A stretch of 64,000 bases of DNA from Rhodoferax sp. GW822-FHT02A01 (GTDB lineage Bacteria; Pseudomonadota; Gammaproteobacteria; Burkholderiales; Burkholderiaceae_C): positions 3,286,001 to 3,350,000 of the forward strand of contig NZ_CP152376.1 of assembly GCF_038784515.1 (NCBI RefSeq), read 5' to 3'. Position numbers and translations under genes: made by a program. How positions within the stretch are numbered: position 1 is the first letter of the stretch; the number at the start of each line of letters is the position of its first letter. Under the pieces are notes generated by a model. That model was not told the origin of the DNA. It saw nothing but the letters and a program-made list of their open reading frames with translations, and searched no databases. Shown here in pieces: positions 36,071 to 43,960 of the stretch.

Positions 36071-37654
36071 TTGAATACTGAACTGAATTCCCCCTCTGAG
36101 ACCGTCTCCCCCGCAGCCAACGCTGCCCCTGAGAGCACCGTCCATTCCAACGTCCTGACCCAGGACACCCCCGTGATGGCTTTTGCCCAGCTGCAGTTGG
36201 CTGCCCCTATTGCACGGGCGGTGGCCGAGATGGGCTATGAGTCCATGACGCCGATCCAGGCACAAGCCATTCCCGTGGTGCTCGCCGGGCGCGACGTCAT
36301 GGGCGCGGCCCAGACTGGAACCGGCAAGACCGCCGCGTTTGCCCTGCCGCTGTTGCAGCGCATGATGAAGCACGAAAACGCTTCCACATCCCCCGCGCGC
36401 CATCCGGTGCGCGCCCTGGTGTTGCTGCCCACGCGTGAGCTGGCCGACCAGGTGGCCCAGCAGGTCAAGCTGTACGCCAAGTACACCAACCTGCGCAGCG
36501 CCGTGGTGTTTGGCGGCATGGACATGAAGCCGCAGACGCTGGAGCTCAAGGCCGGCGTGGAAGTGCTGGTGGCCACCCCAGGCCGTCTGCTGGACCACAT
36601 TGAAGCCAAGACCGCCGTGCTTAACCAAGTGGAATACGTGGTGCTGGACGAGGCCGACCGCATGCTGGACATCGGCTTCCTGCCCGACCTGCAGCGCATC
36701 CTGTCGTACCTGCCCAAGCAGCGCACTACGTTGCTGTTCTCGGCGACGTTCTCACCCGAAATCAAGCGCCTGGCCAATAGCTACCTGCAAAACCCGACCA
36801 CCATTGAAGTGGCGCGTTCCAATGCCACCGCGTCCACCGTGGAGCAGCACTTCTACAGCGTCAACGAAGACAGCAAGCGCCACGCCCTGCACCAGATCCT
36901 GCAGAGCCGCGGCATGAAGCAGGCCTTTGTGTTTGTGAACAGCAAGCTGGGCTGTGCCCGACTGGCCCGTTCGCTGGAGCGCGAAGGACTCAAGACTGCG
37001 GCCCTGCATGGCGACAAGAGCCAGGACGAGCGCCTCAAGGCACTCGAGGCCTTCAAGAAGGGCGAAGTGGATTTGCTGGTGTGTACCGATGTGGCCGCGC
37101 GCGGCCTGGATATCAAGGACGTGCCTGCGGTGTTCAACTTCGACATCCCCTTCAACGCCGAAGACTATGTGCACCGCATCGGCCGTACCGGTCGTGCTGG
37201 TGCCTCCGGTCTGGCCGTGAGCTTTGTCGGTGGCAACAACGATGCGCGCCTGGTGGCTGATATCGAAAAGCTCATCAAGAGCAAGATCGAAATCGAGGCG
37301 CTGGAGTTCGACGAAGACCTACCCGACATCCGCAAGCAAGGCCGCATCAACGATGGTCGCCGCATGTACCACGAAGACGGTGGCGACAATGGTCGAAGCG
37401 AACCGCGCCGTGACGCCCGCCCAGAAGGACGTGGCGATGCGCGCAGCGAGAGCCGTGGTGGCCGCAGCGAAGGCCGACGCGAGTATTCCCGTCCGGCGCC
37501 GGCTCCGCGTGATCCGTTCTTCGACAAACCCTATGAAGCACCGGCAGCAGACGCCGCACCTTCCTGGGAGGCTGCAGCCAAGCCAGCGACCCGCAGCATA
37601 TCGGCCAACATCAAGCCCAAGCGCAAGGTGGCAGCACTGTTCAAGTCGGAGTGA
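36071..37654 (+). CDS. DEAD-box RNA helicase, RhlE-like
   Basis: This 527-residue protein has motif I AQTGTGKT, motif Ia PTRELA, DEAD (VLDEADRML), SAT (LFSATFS), and motif VI HRIGRTGRAG. The C-terminal 150 residues are Arg/Gly/Asp-rich (RRDARPEGRGDARSESRGG), a typical flexible RNA-binding tail. The frame opens with TTG at 36071. An ATG at 36176 would begin at the position where most RhlE proteins start, so the N-terminus is uncertain. The 133-base leader contains a CCCC/GGGG hairpin, perhaps for cold or growth-phase control. A terminator follows. Confidence 0.92.
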   Translation: MNTELNSPSETVSPAANAAPESTVHSNVLTQDTPVMAFAQLQLAAPIARAVAEMGYESMTPIQAQAIPVVLAGRDVMGAAQTGTGKTAAFALPLLQRMMKHENASTSPARHPVRALVLLPTRELADQVAQQVKLYAKYTNLRSAVVFGGMDMKPQTLELKAGVEVLVATPGRLLDHIEAKTAVLNQVEYVVLDEADRMLDIGFLPDLQRILSYLPKQRTTLLFSATFSPEIKRLANSYLQNPTTIEVARSNATASTVEQHFYSVNEDSKRHALHQILQSRGMKQAFVFVNSKLGCARLARSLEREGLKTAALHGDKSQDERLKALEAFKKGEVDLLVCTDVAARGLDIKDVPAVFNFDIPFNAEDYVHRIGRTGRAGASGLAVSFVGGNNDARLVADIEKLIKSKIEIEALEFDEDLPDIRKQGRINDGRRMYHEDGGDNGRSEPRRDARPEGRGDARSESRGGRSEGRREYSRPAPAPRDPFFDKPYEAPAADAAPSWEAAAKPATRSISANIKPKRKVAALFKSE

Positions 37655-37655
37655 C

Positions 37656-37679
37656 AAACGGGCCCTTGGGGCCCGTTTT
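37656..37679 (+). terminator. Intrinsic terminator after the helicase gene
   Basis: AAACGGGCCC (37656-37665) pairs with GGGCCCGTTT (37669-37678) around a 3-base loop, ending in a short T-run. It lies two bases after the helicase stop and before the convergent apaH gene, so the near-symmetrical A/T flanks could serve both directions. Confidence 0.88.
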
Positions 37680-37699
37680 GCTGTGCGGCCATTGCGGGC

Positions 37700-38545
37700 T
37701 TATTCGCCCGGCTTTTGCGCCTGCTCGCACTGCACCTGGATCAGTTCCGCATCCCAGCCCTGTTGCAGGGGCGTGACGCGCATGGCGCTCAGGCAACCAC
37801 CCCACACACAGCCGGTATCCATGGACAGCACATCCCCACGGTCCAGATGGCCCAAGGTGGACCAATGGCCGAACGCGACCGTACTCTGCGCCGTGTGGCG
37901 TCCGGGCACATCAAACCACGGCATATAGCCTGGCGGGGCGGTCGTGCCGCTTTCTCCGAATTCCATGGTGCCCTGCGGCGTGCAGAAACGCATGCGGGTG
38001 AGGGCATTGACCACCACGCGCAGCCGCTCGGCTCCCTGCAGCGCTTCATCCCAGGACGCAGGTGCATTGCCATACATGGTGGCAAAGAAGTCCGCCACCG
38101 TACTGGAGCGCAGCGCAGCTTCCACCTCACGTGCCAGCTCCAGGGTTTGTGCCGCGCCCCATTGCGGCAGCACGCCGGCGTGCACCATCAGCATCTCGCG
38201 TCCGCCCCATTGCTCCAGCAGAGCCATGTTCTGGTGGCGCAGCCACTCCAGCATGGCGTGGCGGTCGGGGGCTTGCAGAATGCACTGCAGTGTGTCCTTG
38301 CGCCCGGGCTTGCGTGCGCCGTAGGAAACGGCCAGCAGGTGCAGATCATGGTTGCCCAGCAGGCAGCGGGCCGAAGCGCCATAACCCATCAGGCGGCGCA
38401 GTACCGCGTCCGACGCCGGGCCGCGGTTGACGAGATCTCCAAGAAGGTAGAGCGTGTCGCGGCTGGGCGAGAAGGATATTTTTTCCAGAAGACGCTGCAA
38501 TGCGGCATCGCAGCCTTGCAGGTCACCGATCATGTAAAGTGCCAT
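37700..38545 (-). CDS. apaH: Diadenosine tetraphosphatase
   Basis: This 281-residue metallophosphatase has MALYMIGDLQGCDAALQRLL, GDLVNRGPAS, LLGNHDLHLL and MVHAGVLPQW. These match ApaH, which cleaves Ap4A symmetrically to two ADP. It is divergent from the CBS-domain gene with 24 bases between the starts, and convergent with the helicase gene. Confidence 0.95.
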   Translation of the reverse strand: MALYMIGDLQGCDAALQRLLEKISFSPSRDTLYLLGDLVNRGPASDAVLRRLMGYGASARCLLGNHDLHLLAVSYGARKPGRKDTLQCILQAPDRHAMLEWLRHQNMALLEQWGGREMLMVHAGVLPQWGAAQTLELAREVEAALRSSTVADFFATMYGNAPASWDEALQGAERLRVVVNALTRMRFCTPQGTMEFGESGTTAPPGYMPWFDVPGRHTAQSTVAFGHWSTLGHLDRGDVLSMDTGCVWGGCLSAMRVTPLQQGWDAELIQVQCEQAQKPGE

Positions 38546-38569
38546 GTCTACATTTTCGCTGAAGGCTGC

Positions 38570-39883
38570 ATGGACTTTTTAGTCATTCTGGTGCTCACGT
38601 TGCTCAACGGCGCGTTCGCCATGTCGGAGCTGGCGCTCACCGCCAGCAGGAAAGTACGCTTGCAGACCATGGCCGACGAAGGCGACGCAGGGGCCAAAGC
38701 GGCGCTGGAGCTGCTGGACAACCCGACGCAATTTCTCTCTGTCGTGCAGGTGGGTATCACCGGCATCGGCATGTTGAACGCCGTGGTGGGCGAGGCCGCC
38801 TTTGGTGACGGTTTGGCAGACGTACTGGAACGTACCTTCGCCTTGTCGCACAAAGCATCCGGCGTGACCTCCACTGTGCTGGTGGTCACGGCCATCACCT
38901 TCATCACCATTCTGTTTGGTGAACTGGTGCCCAAGCGCATCGGGCAGCTGTACCCGGAGCCGGTGGCCCGTGTGGTGTCGCGCCCCATGCTCTGGATTGC
39001 GATTGCGGCCAAGCCCTTTGTGCGCCTGCTGTCGCTGTGTACCCATGGCATGCTGCGCTTGCTGCAGATCGACACCAGTGACAACCGCGCCGTGACCGAG
39101 GCCGAGATTTCCGCCAGCCTGGAAGAAGGCGTGGACGCTGGCATCATCGAAGAACATGAGCATCAGATGGTGCGCAACGTGTTCCACCTCGATGACCGCA
39201 CGCTCACCTCCATGATGCTGCCGCGCTCCGACATCGAGTGGCTGGACGCCAGCAGTACCGTGGCCGAAGCGCTGCAACAGGCCAGTGGCGCAGCGGAGAA
39301 GAACCCGCACTCCTGGTACCCGGTGTGCCGCGGTTCGCTGGACGACGTGGTGGGGGTGGTCAGTGTGGCGCGCATGCTGGAGCGGGGTGTGCGCTACCCC
39401 TACGGCATCGGTGCACTGGTGGAGCCGGCGGTGTATGTGCCCGAGACGTTGACTGGCATGGAACTGATCGAGCAGTTCCGCACCAAGGCCGCACGCATGG
39501 TGTTTGTGGTGGACGAATACGGCGTGGTGCAGGGCCTGATCACGCCTCACGATGTGCTGGAGGCCATTACCGGAGAGCTCAAGCCAGAGGTGCAGGAAGA
39601 AGCGTGGGCCACCCAGCAGCCCGACGGCTCCTGGCTGCTGGACGGCCTGATGCCGGTGGCGGAACTCAAGTCGCGTCTGGATATCGAGCAGGAACTGCCC
39701 CACGAAGACCGCGGCCGCTACAACACGCTGGCCGGGTTGCTGATGACGGTTTCCGGCCACATGCCTTCAGTGGGCGAAAAAATTGTCTGCGCCCAGTGGC
39801 GCTTCGAGGTCAAGGAACTTGATGGTCGGCGCATCGACAAAGCGCTGGCCTGGCATCTGCCCCAGGGGCCTGTCAAGCCCTAG
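38570..39883 (+). CDS. CNNM/CBS-domain membrane protein (CorC/TlyC-like)
   Basis: This 437-residue protein has an N-terminal DUF21 membrane domain with MSELALTASRKVRLQ near residue 19 and FGELVPKRIGQLYPE near 120. Two CBS domains follow (about 205-325) and then a C-terminal CorC/HlyC transporter-associated domain (about 345-430). Family members act in divalent cation (Mg/Co) handling. The ATG at 38570 starts directly at the first membrane segment. The stop overlaps that of the convergent elyC-like gene by 4 bases. Confidence 0.9.
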   Translation: MDFLVILVLTLLNGAFAMSELALTASRKVRLQTMADEGDAGAKAALELLDNPTQFLSVVQVGITGIGMLNAVVGEAAFGDGLADVLERTFALSHKASGVTSTVLVVTAITFITILFGELVPKRIGQLYPEPVARVVSRPMLWIAIAAKPFVRLLSLCTHGMLRLLQIDTSDNRAVTEAEISASLEEGVDAGIIEEHEHQMVRNVFHLDDRTLTSMMLPRSDIEWLDASSTVAEALQQASGAAEKNPHSWYPVCRGSLDDVVGVVSVARMLERGVRYPYGIGALVEPAVYVPETLTGMELIEQFRTKAARMVFVVDEYGVVQGLITPHDVLEAITGELKPEVQEEAWATQQPDGSWLLDGLMPVAELKSRLDIEQELPHEDRGRYNTLAGLLMTVSGHMPSVGEKIVCAQWRFEVKELDGRRIDKALAWHLPQGPVKP

Positions 39884-40650
39884 AGGCGACCCGCCAGGCG
39901 GTAGGCGGCAATACCAATGCATTCGTGCAGCAGCAGCTCCCACTGCTCCGCACCGCTACGCAGGGAATAGCTTGTCAGCGGCGTCAGGCCGCCCGTGCGA
40001 AAGTCTACCGGATAGGGCGTTACCTTCCAGCCAGCCTTCTCAAAGGTGCGCAGCGAGCGCGGCATGTGCCAGGCGGAGGTCACGAGCAACCAGCGCTTGC
40101 TGGTATCCACTCCGGGTAGCTCCTTGGTAAAGAGGGCGTTTTCATAGGTGGTGCGGGATCGGTCTTCCAGCGCAAGGGCCTCTGTAGGCAGTCCCATGCT
40201 GGTGAAGAAATTGCGGGCCCGCTCGGCTTCGCTGGGACCGGTTCCAAACAGTTCACCTTCACCGCCGGTGAACGCCACCCGCAAGGCAGGATTGCGGCGC
40301 CAGAGCGCAAAAGCGGCTGTCATGCGTTCCGCACTGGAGTTGAGCTGAGGCAGCGCATGGTGCGCACTGACCCGGCCTGACTCCAGCGCACCGCCCAACA
40401 CGATGACGCCCGCATAGCCACTCAGGTCGGCTTGGGCCCCCAGCTCCGGGTACTGGTCTTCCAGTTGGCTGAGCAACGCGTCCGGCAACGTGGTTACGCC
40501 ACTTAGCGCCAGCAGAACCGTGCCACAGGCCAGCAGTCTGCGGGCGGCACGGGGGTTGTTTTTGCCGAGGTAGCAGGCCAGTGCCAATAGCAGCAATACC
40601 CCGTTCAAAGGCTGTGCAAGAAGATTGAGGAGCTTGGAAAAGAACAACAT
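39880..40650 (-). CDS. ElyC/YdcF-like DUF218 membrane protein
   Basis: This 256-residue protein has two N-terminal membrane segments (about 8-28, 38-56) and a DUF218 domain with GVIVLGGALE near 82, FTGGEGE near 128 and LLVTSAWHMPRSLRTFEKAG near 187. ElyC-type proteins contribute to cell-envelope polymer metabolism. The exact function is unknown here. Confidence 0.87.
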   Translation of the reverse strand: MLFFSKLLNLLAQPLNGVLLLLALACYLGKNNPRAARRLLACGTVLLALSGVTTLPDALLSQLEDQYPELGAQADLSGYAGVIVLGGALESGRVSAHHALPQLNSSAERMTAAFALWRRNPALRVAFTGGEGELFGTGPSEAERARNFFTSMGLPTEALALEDRSRTTYENALFTKELPGVDTSKRWLLVTSAWHMPRSLRTFEKAGWKVTPYPVDFRTGGLTPLTSYSLRSGAEQWELLLHECIGIAAYRLAGRL

Positions 40651-40771
40651 GGGATAAGCTGTAGCCGGATGCTAGCAGCAAGAAAGGCCGATAAAGCGGT
40701 CCGTGTCGCCTTCTGGATGCCATATCCGTGCCTCTGCCGATAAAATCTCTACGAACAATCAGAATCGTTCC

Positions 40772-41398
40772 ATGCGCAAAATTTCCGCCAATGAAGATGT
40801 CATGACCACCCGCGAAGCCGGGGAAACCCTGGGCGTGGCCGTTCGCACCGTGCAGCTGTGGGTGGAAGCGGGAGTTTTGCCAGCTTGGCGTACTGCGGGT
40901 GGACACCGGCGGATTGCCCGAAGCGCTGTCGAAAAACTCATGGCCGAGCGTCAGCACGACCTGAGTCCCGTCAACGGCACCGCAGCAGCGGTTCCCACGG
41001 CACTCAAGTTGCTGCTTGTGGAAGACGACCCGCACCTGCTGCGCTTGTTCAGCGGCGTAGTATCCGGTTGGCCGTTCCCGGTGGAGCTGACGACTGCAAC
41101 CAACGGCTTTGACGGGCTGGTGCGCATTGGCGAGAAGCGTCCGGACATCGTGGTTTCAGACTTGGTCATGCCCGGCATGGATGGATTCGAGATGCTGCGC
41201 GCGCTGACCAAGCCCGACTCGGCTTTCGCCGGGCTCAAGTTGCTGGTGATTTCGGCATTGAGCACGGACGAGATCAATGAGCGCGGTGGATTGCCCGAAG
41301 GCGTTATCTGTTTTCAGAAGCCTGTGAACTACGCCAAGCTGGAAACCCTGGTGCACAAGCACTTCACCGATAAGCTGCAACGCGTTGCGCTGAACTGA
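40772..41398 (+). CDS. HTH-receiver regulator with reversed domain order
   Basis: This 208-residue protein has an N-terminal excisionase/MerR-like helix-turn-helix (MTTREAGETLGVAVRTVQLW, then WRTAGGHRRI; about 11-50). A short linker and a receiver domain follow, with acidic pair VEDD near 77, phospho-acceptor Asp in VVSDLVMPGMDG near 130 and Lys in CFQKP near 180. Response regulators usually carry the receiver first. No histidine kinase is adjacent. Two GCCGATAA motifs (40687, 40736) lie upstream. The start could also be the ATG at 40802. Confidence 0.88.
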   Translation: MRKISANEDVMTTREAGETLGVAVRTVQLWVEAGVLPAWRTAGGHRRIARSAVEKLMAERQHDLSPVNGTAAAVPTALKLLLVEDDPHLLRLFSGVVSGWPFPVELTTATNGFDGLVRIGEKRPDIVVSDLVMPGMDGFEMLRALTKPDSAFAGLKLLVISALSTDEINERGGLPEGVICFQKPVNYAKLETLVHKHFTDKLQRVALN

Positions 41399-41410
41399 GC
41401 CACCGAAGCC

Positions 41411-42652
41411 TTATCGGGGGCTGTCGGGCTGAGAGGTGTTGCGTACCCGCAGCGCGCCAGGCACCCCGAGCTGCGGATGCAACTGGCCAGCAATCGCCCA
41501 ACCCAGCAGCAGTGCACATCCTCCCGCGGCAAACACGCCCGACACTGTGGTGAATTGCAGCACTGCCCAGGCCAGCGCCGGCGACAGAATCCCCGACACA
41601 TCGCGAAAGCTCGAGTACACCGCCGACATTTCCGTGCGTTCCGAAGGTTTAACCGACATCAGGAAGGGTAGACCGGCGCACACATCCAGCAGCACCAGGC
41701 AGTAGGACCCCAGAATCAGTATGGCGATGGTGGCCCAGGGCAAGGGCGACACCAGGGTAGCCAGCACAAAGCAGGTTGCGCTGCACAAAAACGCCGTACG
41801 CATGGCGCGGCGTACCGAAGTGCTTTGAACCCAGCGGTACATCAGCGGCGCAGCAATCAGGCCCATGTTGGCAAGTGACGTAGCCACACCACCCACCTCA
41901 TCGCCCAGGCCGTTTTGCACTGCGAAGATGCCCAGATACACGAAGTAGAACCACCAGCCGCACGAGCGTATGACGGCAAACAGCCAGCCACCGATCAGGC
42001 GCGGCTGCACAAAGAAGCGCTGCAAATACACCAGTGGATTGGAAGCTCCGGAGCGCTGTCGGGACATGGCGCGCCCATTGCCCAGCCGCAGGTACCAGAT
42101 GAAACCCAGAATGGCCGCAGCGCCCAACCCAGCCAGCAGGAATGGCGTGCCGTGCCAGACCGGTAGCAGCTGCACCCCCAGAGCCGGGCCCAGCACCCAG
42201 CCAGGCGCACCGTAAAACATGCGCAGGGATTCCAGCCGTGCAAAGTCCGTCTTGGACACATGGTCCAGCACATAGGCGTTGAAACAGACAAAGGAAGTGG
42301 CCGCTGCCAGGGTGTTGCACATCAGCGCTGCCGTGACCCATTTGCCGCCCAACATGCCAAAGCCAGCCGACACCACATACAGGCTCACACCCAGCGTGTA
42401 GACCCAGCGGCGTTGCATATGTTGCGTCAGCAAAGGCACACCCAGCGCCGTGAGCAGCGACAGCACGCCCACCACGAAGTAGATTTCCGACACCACCTGC
42501 GCATCATTCCACGCGCGGTACATCAGCAAGGGGTAGGCCGCCAACGTGGCGCCACGCACCAAAGCTTCCAACCCGGCAATCAGCGCAAACTCACGCACGC
42601 CCGGTTCAACGGGCGGACGTACAGGTGTGGCGATGGGGGATTCGGAACTCAA
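41411..42652 (-). CDS. MFS transporter
   Basis: This 413-residue protein has about 12 hydrophobic segments in two halves, typical of a major-facilitator carrier. No substrate-diagnostic motif is visible. The proposed TTG start at 42652 begins SSESPIATPVRPPVEPGVRE, just before the first helix. The much longer open frame upstream runs through ybgC on the other strand and is rejected. It diverges from ybgC. Confidence 0.82.
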   Translation of the reverse strand: MSSESPIATPVRPPVEPGVREFALIAGLEALVRGATLAAYPLLMYRAWNDAQVVSEIYFVVGVLSLLTALGVPLLTQHMQRRWVYTLGVSLYVVSAGFGMLGGKWVTAALMCNTLAAATSFVCFNAYVLDHVSKTDFARLESLRMFYGAPGWVLGPALGVQLLPVWHGTPFLLAGLGAAAILGFIWYLRLGNGRAMSRQRSGASNPLVYLQRFFVQPRLIGGWLFAVIRSCGWWFYFVYLGIFAVQNGLGDEVGGVATSLANMGLIAAPLMYRWVQSTSVRRAMRTAFLCSATCFVLATLVSPLPWATIAILILGSYCLVLLDVCAGLPFLMSVKPSERTEMSAVYSSFRDVSGILSPALAWAVLQFTTVSGVFAAGGCALLLGWAIAGQLHPQLGVPGALRVRNTSQPDSPR

Positions 42653-42739
42653 GACAGATCGTTTTTCGAGGTGGCAGAAGTATCGCACCGCGGCCGCGCC
42701 GCTGTTCAGCGAATAATCGGTATTTTGAAAGAGAAGATT

Positions 42740-43138
42740 TTGAGCCAAGCCAACAGTCCCTTGCAGGTGCGGGTTTATTGGGAAGACACCGACGCGGGCG
42801 GTGTCGTTTTCTATGCCAACTACCTGAAGTTCTTCGAGCGTGCGCGTACCGAGTGGTTGCGTGCACTGGGTGTCTCGCAAAGCGCGTTGCAGGCCGAGCA
42901 GGACTGCATCTTTGTCGTGGCGGAAGTGAACCTGCGTTACCTGGCTTCGGCTAGGTTGGATGACCTGTTGAATGTCACCGTGCGGGTAGCGGAGTGTGGC
43001 AAGGCATCCATGCTGCTCGAGCAGCAAGCGTGGCGAGACGAAGTGCTGCTGGCCGAAGCGTCGGTCCGAATCGGTTGCGTGAATGCATCCAACCTGCGGC
43101 CCCGGCGTATTCCGGAAACCATTCGCCAGCTTTTGTAA
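42740..43138 (+). CDS. ybgC: Acyl-CoA thioesterase, YbgC type
   Basis: This 132-residue hot-dog thioesterase has VRVYWEDTDAGGVVFYANYL, the catalytic-Asp region of YbgC, and FFERARTEWLR. It hydrolyses short acyl-CoA thioesters and usually accompanies tol-pal, which is not present here. The TTG start at 42740 is supported by a GAGAAG ribosome site 4 bases before it. It is convergent with the small-protein operon. Confidence 0.9.
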   Translation: MSQANSPLQVRVYWEDTDAGGVVFYANYLKFFERARTEWLRALGVSQSALQAEQDCIFVVAEVNLRYLASARLDDLLNVTVRVAECGKASMLLEQQAWRDEVLLAEASVRIGCVNASNLRPRRIPETIRQLL

Positions 43139-43151
43139 TCAGGACAGCGGT

Positions 43152-43340
43152 TTACTTGTCGTCGGGAACCGGGCGAGGCTGTTGCATGATGGCCTCCACC
43201 TGTTGCTTGACCTGTTGTGGCGCCTGCTGCAACTGCTGTTGCGAACTCTGTGCAGAACCACCGGTCAATTGCTTCTTGACCAGTACGGACACGATGCCCA
43301 GCACGATCAGCAAGCCAACGATTCCCAAAATGCCCTTCAT
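43152..43340 (-). CDS. Small membrane protein, Gln-rich tail
   Basis: This 62-residue protein has one N-terminal membrane helix (residues about 3-22, ILGIVGLLIVLGIVSVLVKK) and a Gln-rich hydrophilic tail (QQQLQQAPQQVKQQVEAIMQQ). It is the last gene of a three-gene leftward set. I do not recognise it. A membrane-tethered coiled-coil is plausible from composition. Confidence 0.7.
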   Translation of the reverse strand: MKGILGIVGLLIVLGIVSVLVKKQLTGGSAQSSQQQLQQAPQQVKQQVEAIMQQPRPVPDDK

Positions 43341-43348
43341 GACGTGCC

Positions 43349-43549
43349 TTAGGGGGAGGGCTTTATGGATTCAAATGCGGCCCATACCGAATCGCTGAAC
43401 TTCTCTACGACTTCGGGCTCTGGTACCTCTTCGAAATACACGTTTTGTTTGGCGGCAGCCGCAGGTTCAGATTGCGCTTCAACGGGAACCGGCGGGGTTT
43501 CTGTCGCGGGCTTCTTGGGAACCCAGACCCGCTTGATGGGATTGAGCAT
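43349..43549 (-). CDS. Small Pro/Glu-rich protein
   Basis: This 66-residue protein begins MLNPIKRVWVPKKPA, is rich in Pro, Glu and Ala, and ends PEVVEKFSDSVWAAFESIKPSP. It starts immediately after the upstream small gene ends (43550) and 8 bases precede the next. Its C-terminal Pro-Glu...Ser-Asp...Trp pattern weakly recalls the PVPEAxES...W motif of its neighbour. The function is unknown. Confidence 0.65.
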   Translation of the reverse strand: MLNPIKRVWVPKKPATETPPVPVEAQSEPAAAAKQNVYFEEVPEPEVVEKFSDSVWAAFESIKPSP

Positions 43550-43741
43550 TTACAGGCTACCTCTTTGCGACTCTTCAAAATCCCGGTTGAAGGCGATTTG
43601 TGAATCCTGAAAGTCGTTCCATGCTTCTTCGGAGTCAGACTCAATGGCCTCGGGCACCGGTAAGACGGGTGCAGGTTGCACGGGCGGTGCATCACCGCTT
43701 CTGACCAGTTCTTCAAGAAGCGTCTTCAAGTCCTTGTCCAT
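43550..43741 (-). CDS. Small acidic protein with PVPEAxES motif
   Basis: This 63-residue acidic protein contains LPVPEAIESDSEEAWNDFQD. The same pattern, LPVPEAFESNDEESWRLW, occurs in the 64-residue protein at 51899-52093, so the two look paralogous. An AGGAG ribosome site precedes the ATG. It heads a three-gene operon divergent from the small RNA candidate. I do not recognise the family. Confidence 0.7.
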   Translation of the reverse strand: MDKDLKTLLEELVRSGDAPPVQPAPVLPVPEAIESDSEEAWNDFQDSQIAFNRDFEESQRGSL

Positions 43742-43859
43742 ACCAACTCCTGATTTTTATATTGCAGTTGCCAACGCGAGTATAGGTAATTCACACACTT
43801 TTACCTCCCGTGTTTCCAATTTTTACATACGGTTGACGCTGGCGGCTTACGATGCGCTT

Positions 43860-43945
43860 AGGCAAATGCCTCCGCGTCACCTCCCTGCGCGGCAAGCTTT
43901 CGGGGCTTGCTTGAACCCAGCCCATTGGCTGGGTTCTCTTTTTTT
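43860..43945 (+). ncRNA. Candidate small RNA with anti-Shine-Dalgarno loop
   Basis: Three stem-loops follow one another. Stem CCGCG/CGCGG (43872-43892) has an 11-base loop TCACCTCCCTG whose TCACCTCC equals the anti-Shine-Dalgarno tail of 16S rRNA. Stem GCAAGC/GCTTGC (43892-43910) has a 7-base loop. A strong 10-bp terminator hairpin with a T-run ends at 43945. No coding gene runs rightward here, so the terminator needs its own transcript. A TACGAT -10-like hexamer at 43848 is the only weak promoter sign. The 5' end is approximate. It may block ribosome binding sites of target messages. Confidence 0.6.
43913..43945 (+). terminator. Rightward intrinsic terminator of the small RNA candidate
   Basis: GAACCCAGCC (43913-43922) pairs with GGCTGGGTTC (43927-43936) around CATT and is followed by TCTTTTTTT. 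The T-run lies only on the + strand, so it terminates rightward transcription and is not the cbbO terminator. Confidence 0.88.
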
Positions 43946-43960
43946 GTCTCCTGTTGGTTC

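Noticed and set aside
37715..38569. A 285-codon N-terminal extension of the CBS-domain protein.
   Set aside because: The extension is antisense to apaH. The ATG at 38570 starts exactly at the first membrane helix.
43913..43945. The terminator hairpin as the end of the cbbO transcript.
   Set aside because: The T-run is present only on the + strand. On the cbbO strand the hairpin is followed by AAGC, so it cannot be a standard intrinsic terminator for cbbO.
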